Below, piece after piece: positions 27,784 to 34,668 of a stretch of DNA of 64,000 nt; position 1 is the stretch's first letter, and each line of letters starts with the position of its first letter. Source of the DNA: Brevibacillus panacihumi. GTDB taxonomy: Bacteria > Bacillota > Bacilli > Brevibacillales > Brevibacillaceae. The stretch lies in assembly GCF_003710985.1 (NCBI RefSeq), contig NZ_RHHT01000002.1, positions 248,001 through 312,000 of the forward strand, written 5' to 3'. The position numbers and the translations under genes are program-made. The notes beneath the pieces were generated by a model. The model ran no database searches. It was not told the origin of the DNA and was given only the letters and a program-made list of their open reading frames with translations.

Positions 27784-29772
27784 TTATTTGGAAGCCGGTT
27801 TGGAAAGGTCGATCGTGTATTTTGCAAATCCGTCTTCTTGGGTCGTAATGTATTTCAGATTTGGCATTTTATCCGCGTATGGCTTCGCATCCGGGGAAGT
27901 TTTGAAGGTCACGTTCAATTCTCCCTGTACCGGTGCAAAAGACCAGTTGTTGTCTGCAGCAGGGTTGATCGTTTTTTCACTCAAAATGTAGTTGATCACT
28001 ACTTGACGGCTTTCATCTGGCGAATCGATGATGATATTGGAACCATCCAAGCCTGGGAAGCTTCCGCCGCCACTTGCGCGGTAGTTGTTGGTGACAATGA
28101 TGAACTTGTCTTCCGGATTGATCGGCTTGCCGTTGAAGCTCAGGTTTTTGATGCGCTGAGCGTTCGCGTCAGCCAGTTTGCCATCGATAGCATAACGAGA
28201 AGGCTGAGTCACGTCGATCTGGTAAGTAACACCGTCAATCACATCGTAGTTATAGGTTGGGAACGCTTCATTCACCAGAGGCTGCTCTTCTTTTTTCTTC
28301 ACATCGATCTGGTTGAACTGGCCTGCAGCGCGCTCCAGCCATTCTTTCACATCAGATCCCTTCACCAGTACAGCGTTTACAGTGTTCGGGTAGATGTACA
28401 AATCAGAAACGTTCTTGATTGCGATGGTTCCTGTCGGGATATTGGTGTAGTAGCTCGCACCGTTGCGTCCGCCCGCTTTGAATGGAGCGCCCGCAGAGAG
28501 GACAGGAATTCCTTCGTATTCTGTACCTTTGATATGGTTTTCCACGTACCATTTTTGCGCATTTGTTACGATCTGAATCGAAGGATCGTCCTGCACCAGC
28601 GCAAAGTAGCTAAAGATCGGAGAAGTAGTTGTTCCTACCGCAGAACGTACCCATTCTACCGTGTGGTCATGATCTTCCTTCACTGCAGCCACCAGATCTT
28701 TATCTGCCTCTGCCAACGGAGCTTTTTTGGCTACGTCGTAGATGGGAAGCGCAGCCGTTTGGGAATCTGCAACTTTCCATTTGCCGTTCTCCTTCTGCAA
28801 GGTAAGGTCGATTACGCCCAGATGATTGCCCCAATAGCCGGGCATGACGGCTGGTTTTCCGTTAATTGTTCCCTTGGCAACGTCGACACCTTCAATACCC
28901 TCGAAGTTAGGGCTCGGGAACAAAGCATGGGAATGACCGAACAGCAGCGCGTCGATTCCATCGACTTTGCTCAATTGGAAGGTAGCGTTTTCGGCCATTT
29001 CTTCTGTTTCAGTGCCGCCGATTCCGGAGTGAGGCACTGCGATGATGATGTCTGCTCCTTTTGCCTTCATTTCAGGAACGAATTTTTTGGCAGTCTCTAC
29101 GATATCCTTCGCAATGACTTTCCCTTCCAGATTGGCTCTGTCCCACTGCATGATTTTTGGCGGAACGAAGCCGATCACACCGACTTTGAGTGTAACGTCT
29201 TTGCCGCTTTCATCTTTAAATGTGCGATCCAAAATCAGGTAGGGAGTAAACTGGTTTTTGTCATTGTCTGGATTGTCGTCCTTGTCATCCACGTACACGT
29301 TGGCATTGACATAGGGGAAATTTGCACCTTTCAGACTGATCTCCAAGTGCTCCAGTCCGAAGTTGAACTCGTGGTTTCCGATGTTGCCGGCGTCGTACTT
29401 AAGCAGGTTCATCGCTTTGTAGACGGGGTGTACCTCGCCGTCTTTCAGCGGGTCTACTTTCGCTACGTAATCTCCCAAAGGATTGCCCTGGATGAGGTCG
29501 CCATTGTCGATGAGAATGCTGTTTTTCACTTCATCTCTGGCTTTTTTGATCAAGGTAGCTGTTTTTACAAGGCCAAATTCATCGGTTTCTTTATCTTGAT
29601 AGTAATCATAGTTGACGATATTGGTGTGGATGTCTGTTGTCTCCAGCAGACGCAATTTCAGTGTCGATTCCGAATTTGCGCTTACAGGAGTAACAGGAAA
29701 GGCGAAGGCGCTGACGACCAACGACGTACTGAGCAAAAAGCTTGCCAGTAATTTCTTGTTTGGCTTCTTCAT
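27784..29772 (-). CDS. cpdB: Secreted 2',3'-cyclic-nucleotide 2'-phosphodiesterase/3'-nucleotidase
   Basis: It hydrolyses 2',3'-cyclic nucleotides and 3'-nucleotides outside the cell to recover phosphate and nucleosides. The product has 662 aa. A signal peptide (about 1-32, ending TPVSA) is followed by a metallophosphatase domain. Metal-binding motifs are LLETTDIHTNI near 43, DNGDLIQGNPLGDY near 90, GNHEFNFG, HSGIGG and FGHSHALFP. A 5'-nucleotidase C-terminal domain follows (about 380-600), including YRASGGGSFPG. The start is ATG 29772 with GGAGGT 13 bases upstream. No LPXTG anchor or membrane tail is seen, so it is probably released. An inverted repeat at 29849-29865 lies in its promoter region. 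Confidence 0.93.
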   Translation of the reverse strand: MKKPNKKLLASFLLSTSLVVSAFAFPVTPVSANSESTLKLRLLETTDIHTNIVNYDYYQDKETDEFGLVKTATLIKKARDEVKNSILIDNGDLIQGNPLGDYVAKVDPLKDGEVHPVYKAMNLLKYDAGNIGNHEFNFGLEHLEISLKGANFPYVNANVYVDDKDDNPDNDKNQFTPYLILDRTFKDESGKDVTLKVGVIGFVPPKIMQWDRANLEGKVIAKDIVETAKKFVPEMKAKGADIIIAVPHSGIGGTETEEMAENATFQLSKVDGIDALLFGHSHALFPSPNFEGIEGVDVAKGTINGKPAVMPGYWGNHLGVIDLTLQKENGKWKVADSQTAALPIYDVAKKAPLAEADKDLVAAVKEDHDHTVEWVRSAVGTTTSPIFSYFALVQDDPSIQIVTNAQKWYVENHIKGTEYEGIPVLSAGAPFKAGGRNGASYYTNIPTGTIAIKNVSDLYIYPNTVNAVLVKGSDVKEWLERAAGQFNQIDVKKKEEQPLVNEAFPTYNYDVIDGVTYQIDVTQPSRYAIDGKLADANAQRIKNLSFNGKPINPEDKFIIVTNNYRASGGGSFPGLDGSNIIIDSPDESRQVVINYILSEKTINPAADNNWSFAPVQGELNVTFKTSPDAKPYADKMPNLKYITTQEDGFAKYTIDLSKPASK

Positions 29773-29848
29773 AATGAAATAGATAACCTCCAAGTCATGA
29801 ATAATATCATACAAAAAGATTTTACCATCAGAGACAGAATATTGGTAT

Positions 29849-29865
29849 AAATTCCTAATGAATTT
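29849..29865. promoter_or_regulatory. Possible operator in the cpdB-bofC intergenic region
   Basis: AAATTC (29849-29854) and GAATTT (29860-29865) form a perfect 6 bp inverted repeat with a 5 bp spacer. It lies 77 bp upstream of cpdB, next to a weak TTTACG/TATACC promoter-like pair on the minus strand. I do not recognise a matching regulator, and the site is AT-rich enough to be chance. Confidence 0.3.
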
Positions 29866-29897
29866 GTCGTAAATATGAGAATGTTGAAGAGACACGG

Positions 29898-29927
29898 GTA
29901 TGTGGCCCCTTCCTTCTGGCAAAACTA
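29898..29927 (+). promoter_or_regulatory. Putative sigma-G promoter of bofC
   Basis: GTATG (29898-29902) fits the sigma-F/G -35 element (GHATR). After an 18 bp spacer, AAAACTA (29921-29927) matches 5 of 7 of the -10 CATWHTA. The start codon lies 32 bp further. BofC is a forespore protein in B. subtilis, which agrees. Confidence 0.45.
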
Positions 29928-29959
29928 GGAAAAAAGTCTAGTGAAGGGATCATCGTGCT

Positions 29960-30538
29960 ATGAAGAGAAAATGGATGGTCTATGCCTCATGGGCAGCAGC
30001 CCTGTTGACCGGATTGATTGTGGGGATCGTAATGATGCTGCAGCCGGGTGCGGACAAGCAAAACAGCTTGACCCGCCTGTTTTCTCCGGGCTCGGAAAAT
30101 GCTACCCGAGTCATGGGAAACACTTACAATCTCGTGTTGACACGTACGTATTTATGCGGAGTTAGAGACGAGGAGTACAAGCCCGTAACCGCGAATCGCT
30201 TGCCGGATATGATGGCCGACTACAAGGGCTGGGAGATCGTCTCGGCCGATGCTCACAAATTGATTTTGCTCAAAAGGGAGCATGATCTATCCCCAGCCTG
30301 CAAGGAAAATGGGTATTTCGGCTTGAATGAAGACGGCATGCTCACATTGTTCCATGGTCTTCCTAAGGAGCAGGAGGTCGTGCAAACCTTCTACCGGATC
30401 AACACCGCAAAAATGGAAGCAAGTCTGTCCAAGGAAGAATTGGAGAACTTGAAGCAGGGAATCCGGATTCGTGACTTGGCGGAGTACAATAGTGTGTTGT
30501 CTACCTATGGTGAGTTTCAATTGACGGAGGAAGAGTGA
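29960..30538 (+). CDS. bofC: BofC, intermembrane regulator of the sigma-K checkpoint
   Basis: BofC is secreted from the forespore into the space between the membranes and restrains the SpoIVB protease, delaying pro-sigma-K processing. The product has 192 aa. A membrane/signal helix (about 7-27) is followed by the conserved region LTRTYLCGVRDEEYKP near 60 and YKGWEIVSADAHKLILLKRE near 90-109. LSPACKENGYFGLNEDGML and FHGLP then follow, as in B. subtilis BofC. It lies before the ruv genes as in Bacillus, but cpdB and an unknown secreted gene flank it here. Its target pathway ends at SpoIVFA/SpoIVFB (11290-12898). Confidence 0.88.
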   Translation: MKRKWMVYASWAAALLTGLIVGIVMMLQPGADKQNSLTRLFSPGSENATRVMGNTYNLVLTRTYLCGVRDEEYKPVTANRLPDMMADYKGWEIVSADAHKLILLKREHDLSPACKENGYFGLNEDGMLTLFHGLPKEQEVVQTFYRINTAKMEASLSKEELENLKQGIRIRDLAEYNSVLSTYGEFQLTEEE

Positions 30539-30540
30539 AA

Positions 30541-30570
30541 GGGGCTGTCTCGGGGGACAGCCCTTTTTTT
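30541..30570 (+). terminator. Rho-independent terminator of bofC
   Basis: GGGCTGTC (30542-30549) pairs with GACAGCCC (30556-30563), followed by seven T residues. Confidence 0.95.
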
Positions 30571-30612
30571 ATTCGCAAATGACTGATGTCTGATGTGCAT
30601 GCCAAAGCTAGG

Positions 30613-31707
30613 CTAGTCCATTTGGACCCCAACGATTCTCCAGCGTTCCCAAGGCGCTTCCCGATGCAGGAGAAAACGCCAGGTGCCGGAGCGTCCCCTG
30701 CCATTTTGGCCAACGTAATCGACATGAACAGGGATGGCTACGAAAAAAAGACCAGCTTCTTCAGACTGTGGAATTTCCTCCGGTCGTTTGACGTTTTGGA
30801 CGGAAAGAAGAGATTCTGGCAGGGAGAAGCCAGACGTGGTCATCTTAAGCGTGTGATGGTCATGCTCATTCAGTGAGGTCAGAAAATAGCTGATCAGCTC
30901 CTGGGGTTCGGCACGTGCCAGTGTTTGGGCCAAAAGTCCGGATGACTTGAGGATCATCAAGCTGTGGCTGGGGTCTGGTTCTGTGCGGCGATGAGTCGAA
31001 CTGCCGAAGAAATGGATGCAAAAATGGCCCGGAAAGTCATTGCCGCGTATGGCACCGGCCCCGTGCGGCATACCGTGCATGGAAGCGGCGAAATACTTGC
31101 CGTCCACTTCGACCAGGATTGCGCGCCGCTTCCAGCTCCATTTGCCCTGATAGATTTCTTTCATGATTCTGGTGTCCGTGCGAGTCAAAGGCTGGACGTC
31201 AGCATGACGGCTGCCTGCGCGCCGCTGCACCATGAAGCGCTGCCCGGTCTCGAGGTCGACGACAGCGGCATTCTCCATACGCTGAAAGGATTTTCTCACT
31301 TGATCCCAGGGAAGCGGATTGCCGTAATGCGCTTGCTCCACGATTTGAACGTACTGTTCCATCTGTTGTCTTGTTTTAGCTGAGATCAGGAGGAGCTGGG
31401 ATTTTTGCGGATCGTACAGCCGTCCATCATGATCGTACCAGTACGAGTTTTTATGAATCGTCATCGTGGCTCGGACCCAGTGCGGATTGCAAGAGGACTC
31501 CTTGGTTCGGGCACGCGTGATTTCTTTGATAAACGTCCGGTCTGTCTGAAAGGTGATGCTAGTGACAAATGAGGATTCGGGAGAGACGCGGACCGAGATG
31601 GAAATATCGCGTCCCTTTGCCGCTTCGGCATCCACATCGGCAGGGGCAAGGGCAAGGAAGAGATAATAAAGGCTAAAGCACCATACTACCCGAAATAACA
31701 ACCGCAT
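30613..31707 (-). CDS. Secreted protein of unknown function with GHFCIHF motif
   Basis: The product has 364 aa, starting at ATG 31707 with GGAGGTG six bases upstream. A signal peptide of about 26 residues ends near PADVDAEA. The middle part (about 165-255) is the most distinctive. It runs from HADVQPLTRTDT through KWSWKRRAILVEVDGKYFAA and MHGMPHG to GHFCIHFFGSSTH, with conserved-looking His and Cys that could form a metal or catalytic site. I recall similar segments in secreted or SH3-bearing proteins of other spore-formers but cannot name a family. The C-terminal quarter looks like a mixed alpha-beta domain. It is divergent from the small gene at 31836 and convergent with bofC. Confidence 0.8.
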   Translation of the reverse strand: MRLLFRVVWCFSLYYLFLALAPADVDAEAAKGRDISISVRVSPESSFVTSITFQTDRTFIKEITRARTKESSCNPHWVRATMTIHKNSYWYDHDGRLYDPQKSQLLLISAKTRQQMEQYVQIVEQAHYGNPLPWDQVRKSFQRMENAAVVDLETGQRFMVQRRAGSRHADVQPLTRTDTRIMKEIYQGKWSWKRRAILVEVDGKYFAASMHGMPHGAGAIRGNDFPGHFCIHFFGSSTHRRTEPDPSHSLMILKSSGLLAQTLARAEPQELISYFLTSLNEHDHHTLKMTTSGFSLPESLLSVQNVKRPEEIPQSEEAGLFFVAIPVHVDYVGQNGRGRSGTWRFLLHREAPWERWRIVGVQMD

Positions 31708-31773
31708 GACGGTCACCTCCATATGTTAGTCTGTGCTGCAAAGAAAAGGAGCAAATCTGCAAATCTTGCCAAC

Positions 31774-31801
31774 ATAAGCGATTGGCGGATGCGCATACTG
31801 T
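31774..31801 (+). promoter_or_regulatory. Possible sigma-E-type promoter for the 31836 gene
   Basis: ATA (31774-31776) lies 17 bp before CATACTGT (31794-31801), matching CATANNNT. The elements are short, so a chance match is quite possible. Confidence 0.35.
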
Positions 31802-31835
31802 TCCCATACGGCGGTCTTGAGGAGGTATCTTTCGC

Positions 31836-32027
31836 ATGGGCTCAATGCCGAGAGGAAGCTATAAGGACCAATTCCACCAACGTTTGTATGTTCAACTCAA
31901 CCAAGGCCACAACAAGCTGGACTATCGCCGAATCAGCAAGATCCAGGATGAGATGCGAAACCATGTCGATGAGTATGCTCATATGCTGCATGATGAGGCT
32001 GATACGCTGGGGATGAACAAACACTAG
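31836..32027 (+). CDS. Small uncharacterised protein, 63 aa
   Basis: The frame has a strong GAGGAGG ten bases before the ATG. It is followed by a proper terminator, so it is very likely a real gene. The product is polar, with His, Asp, Tyr and Met, and probably two helices; an example stretch is KIQDEMRNHVDEYAHML. There is no signal peptide and no membrane segment. It is divergent from the secreted protein at 30613-31707 and lies 141 bp before ruvC. I do not recognise the family. A sigma-E-like promoter upstream hints at sporulation. Confidence 0.75.
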   Translation: MGSMPRGSYKDQFHQRLYVQLNQGHNKLDYRRISKIQDEMRNHVDEYAHMLHDEADTLGMNKH

Positions 32028-32040
32028 GTGACGCCGTATG

Positions 32041-32068
32041 ACCCGCTCTCAATCAGGGCGGGTTTTTT
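32041..32068 (+). terminator. Rho-independent terminator of the 31836 gene
   Basis: ACCCGCTC (32041-32048) pairs with GGGCGGGT (32056-32063, one G-T wobble), with T residues 32063-32068. Confidence 0.88.
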
Positions 32069-32168
32069 GCGTCCGAATCACCACTCATGGAAATGCATGT
32101 TCGCTTTGTTGGCGCTTTATGATACAGTAGAGGTACGAATCTTTGTATCATTGGCAGGAGAATGGATT

Positions 32169-32669
32169 ATGCGCATAATTGGAATTGACCCGGGAATTGC
32201 CATCGTCGGATTTGGCGTGGTGGACAAAGAGGGCAGCCAGCTTCGCCCCGTTCAGTACGGCAGCATCCAGACCCAGGCAGGCCTTTCCGTTCCTCTACGG
32301 TTGAAGCAGATCTTCGAGGCGATGCAGAGTCTGCTTGAGACCTATCGTCCGGATGAGATGGCGGTAGAGAAGTTGTTCTTTAATAAAAATGTTACGACTG
32401 CCTTTACGGTAGGCCAGGCGAGAGGCGTGATTCTGCTCGCGTCCGAAATGGCTGGCGTACCCGTCTATGAATACACCCCCATGCAGGTCAAGCAAGCGGT
32501 GACCGGTTACGGGGGCGCAGAGAAAAAACAGATTCAGGAGATGACCAAGCTGCTCCTTCGTCTCAAAGAAGTGCCAAAACCGGACGATGTGGCTGATGCT
32601 TTGGGCATTGCGTTGACTCATGCGCAGTTCCGCGCATTTATTTCGATTTCGGAAGGGGTTCGCCGATGA
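32169..32669 (+). CDS. ruvC: Holliday junction endonuclease RuvC
   Basis: It resolves Holliday junctions moved by RuvAB. From ATG 32169 it has 166 aa, the family norm. The four catalytic acids are visible: D7 (IGIDPG), E67 (AVEKLFF), D140 and D143 (KPDDVADA). GGCAGGAGAA lies before the ATG; an in-frame start at 32028 would add 47 unconserved residues that span the previous terminator. The stop overlaps ruvA by 4 bp. B. subtilis lacks ruvC and uses RecU, so its presence is a lineage marker. Confidence 0.96.
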   Translation: MRIIGIDPGIAIVGFGVVDKEGSQLRPVQYGSIQTQAGLSVPLRLKQIFEAMQSLLETYRPDEMAVEKLFFNKNVTTAFTVGQARGVILLASEMAGVPVYEYTPMQVKQAVTGYGGAEKKQIQEMTKLLLRLKEVPKPDDVADALGIALTHAQFRAFISISEGVRR

Positions 32670-33283
32670 TTGATTTCGTGGAAGGCACCTTGTGCTATTT
32701 GGATTCAGAATACGTGGTGATCGAGACGAACGGGATCGGCTATCGGATTTTTTGCCCGAACCCTTATCAGTTTGTCCGCGATGAGGGGAACCGGACGAGA
32801 TTACATACGCATCATCATGTAAGGGAGGACGCGATTCTTTTGTACGGGTTCGCGAGCCGCGATGAGCGGGATCTGTTCCGCAAGCTGCTTGACGTCAGCG
32901 GTATCGGACCCAAAGGAGCCTTGGCGATCCTGGCGGCAGCCACACCCGAGCAGATCGTCATGGCAGTGCAGCAAGAGAATGTCACTTATTTAACAAAATT
33001 CCCAGGAATAGGAAAAAAGACAGCGCAACGCATTATTCTGGACTTGAAGGACAAACTGGTTGGCTTTACGCCATCGGCGATCCTCACTGTCGCGACCGGG
33101 GAGCTGGCGCAGGGAGAGAAAGCAGCCTCTGCTTTGAACGAAGCCCTGGAAGCGTTGACTTCCCTTGGCTACTCTGATGGAGAATTGCAAAAAATCAGGA
33201 ATGCGCTGTCTGAAAAGGCCAAAGGCGGGGACAAGGTAGAGGCGCTCATCAAGCAAGGGCTGGCTCTGCTGATGAGGGGGTAG
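32666..33283 (+). CDS. ruvA: Holliday junction branch-migration subunit RuvA
   Basis: A tetrameric four-way-junction binder that loads RuvB. The product has 205 aa. Domain I (1-63) is an OB fold starting MIDFVEGTL. The helix-hairpin-helix motifs are LLDVSGIGPKGALAIL near 72 and LTKFPGIGKKTAQRIILDLK near 107. Domain III (about 150-200) contacts RuvB. The start overlaps the ruvC stop (ATGA), and ruvB follows after 3 bp. Confidence 0.97.
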   Translation: MIDFVEGTLCYLDSEYVVIETNGIGYRIFCPNPYQFVRDEGNRTRLHTHHHVREDAILLYGFASRDERDLFRKLLDVSGIGPKGALAILAAATPEQIVMAVQQENVTYLTKFPGIGKKTAQRIILDLKDKLVGFTPSAILTVATGELAQGEKAASALNEALEALTSLGYSDGELQKIRNALSEKAKGGDKVEALIKQGLALLMRG

Positions 33284-33286
33284 ACT

Positions 33287-34285
33287 ATGGACGAGCGCAT
33301 TATTACGACGCAGATGAACCTGGAAGAGGACGCGGCTGAGTTCAGCTTGAGACCGCGGTATCTGAATGAGTACATCGGTCAGCAGCAGGTAAAGGAAAAC
33401 CTGAAGATCTTCATCGAGGCGGCCAAGATGCGCCACGAGTCTTTGGATCACGTTTTGCTGTACGGACCGCCTGGATTGGGGAAGACCACGCTGTCCCAGA
33501 TCATCGCAAATGAAATGGGCGTGAACATCCGCACCACCTCGGGACCTGCGATTGAGAGGCCGGGCGATCTGGCCGCGATTCTGACCAATCTGCAGGAAGG
33601 GGACGTCCTCTTTATCGACGAGATTCACAGGCTGAACCGGAGCGTGGAAGAGGTCCTTTATCCTGCAATGGAGGATTTCGCGCTGGATATCATCATCGGC
33701 AAGGGGCCGAGTGCCCGCAGCGTCCGCCTGGATTTGCCGCCCTTTACGCTGGTGGGGGCGACCACTCGTGCAGGGATGCTGTCCGCACCGCTGCGGGACC
33801 GATTTGGAGTCGTCAACCGGCTGGAATTTTACACGGTGCCGGAGCTTGCCTTCATTGTCTCTCGGGCGGCAGACATTTTGCAGGTTGAGATTCGTGAAGC
33901 AGGAGCGCAGGAGATCGCCAGGCGTTCGCGCGGAACCCCGCGAGTCGCCAACCGGTTGCTCAAGCGGGTCCGTGATTTTGCCCAGGTTCAGGGGGAAGGA
34001 GTCATCACTGACGAGATTGCCAAGGAAGCTTTGGAGCGGCTGCAGGTAGATGCCTGCGGTTTGGATCATATCGATCACAAGCTGCTGCTGGCGATCATGG
34101 ACCGCTTTGACGGCGGGCCAGTTGGCCTCGATACCATCGCCGCTACGATTGGCGAGGAATCACAGACGATTGAAGATGTGTGCGAGCCTTACCTGATGCA
34201 GATCGGCTTTATGCAGCGTACACCGCGTGGTCGCGTCTTGACACCAAGCGCCTATCAACACTTCGGTCGGGAGATGAAAGCATGA
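33287..34285 (+). CDS. ruvB: Holliday junction branch-migration helicase RuvB
   Basis: An AAA+ motor that drives branch migration with RuvA. The product has 332 aa. Walker [11 protein letters not shown] lies near 62-71 and Walker [12 protein letters not shown] near 108-118. Sensor 1 is in VGATTRAG, and the arginine-finger region LRDRFG follows. The winged helix lies at the C-terminus (TPRGRVLTP). It ends inside the start of the DUF2905 gene (4 bp overlap). Confidence 0.98.
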   Translation: MDERIITTQMNLEEDAAEFSLRPRYLNEYIGQQQVKENLKIFIEAAKMRHESLDHVLLYGPPGLGKTTLSQIIANEMGVNIRTTSGPAIERPGDLAAILTNLQEGDVLFIDEIHRLNRSVEEVLYPAMEDFALDIIIGKGPSARSVRLDLPPFTLVGATTRAGMLSAPLRDRFGVVNRLEFYTVPELAFIVSRAADILQVEIREAGAQEIARRSRGTPRVANRLLKRVRDFAQVQGEGVITDEIAKEALERLQVDACGLDHIDHKLLLAIMDRFDGGPVGLDTIAATIGEESQTIEDVCEPYLMQIGFMQRTPRGRVLTPSAYQHFGREMKA

Positions 34286-34500
34286 ATCCAATCGCCAAGC
34301 TCTTGATTATCGGCGGAGCAGTCCTCATAGTCGTCGGATTGCTCTGGCAGGTGGGCGGCCGCTTTCTGCCATTGGGCCGGTTGCCGGGAGATATTGTCGT
34401 AGAAAAGGAAAATGTCAGGTTTTACTTTCCCATCGTGACTTGCATTGTGATCAGCATCGTGTTGTCTCTTGGCATGTACCTGTTTCGGTTGTTCAAATAA
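34282..34500 (+). CDS. DUF2905 small membrane protein
   Basis: The product has 72 aa with two membrane helices (about 5-24 and 50-70). Between them is the conserved short segment [19 protein letters not shown] typical of DUF2905. I chose the ATG at 34282 overlapping the ruvB stop. The family often sits next to ruvB or queA in Bacillales; its function is unknown. Confidence 0.9.
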   Translation: MNPIAKLLIIGGAVLIVVGLLWQVGGRFLPLGRLPGDIVVEKENVRFYFPIVTCIVISIVLSLGMYLFRLFK

Positions 34501-34514
34501 GGATTGCGCATCGG

Positions 34515-34548
34515 AAAAACCATGGAGAAGATCCGTGGTTTTTTCTTT
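34515..34548 (+). terminator. Probable terminator of ruvCAB
   Basis: AAAAACCATGG (34515-34525) pairs with CCGTGGTTTTT (34533-34543, one wobble pair), followed by further T residues. Confidence 0.85.
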
Positions 34549-34668
34549 TTGTCCAAACCGTCAAAAACGCCAAAGAGGGCAGGAGAACTGCCAATGATTG
34601 TCGAAAAAGTTGGTTGGTAATGCCAAAATTCGACGAAATAACAGGTGAAAGGAAGGACGAGGGACGAC

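Noticed and set aside
27838-29751. A 637-codon open frame on the plus strand opposite cpdB
   Set aside because: The minus strand encodes a clear CpdB with signal peptide and all metal motifs. The opposite frame has no ribosome-binding site and a Phe/Val/Asp-rich sequence typical of an antisense shadow.
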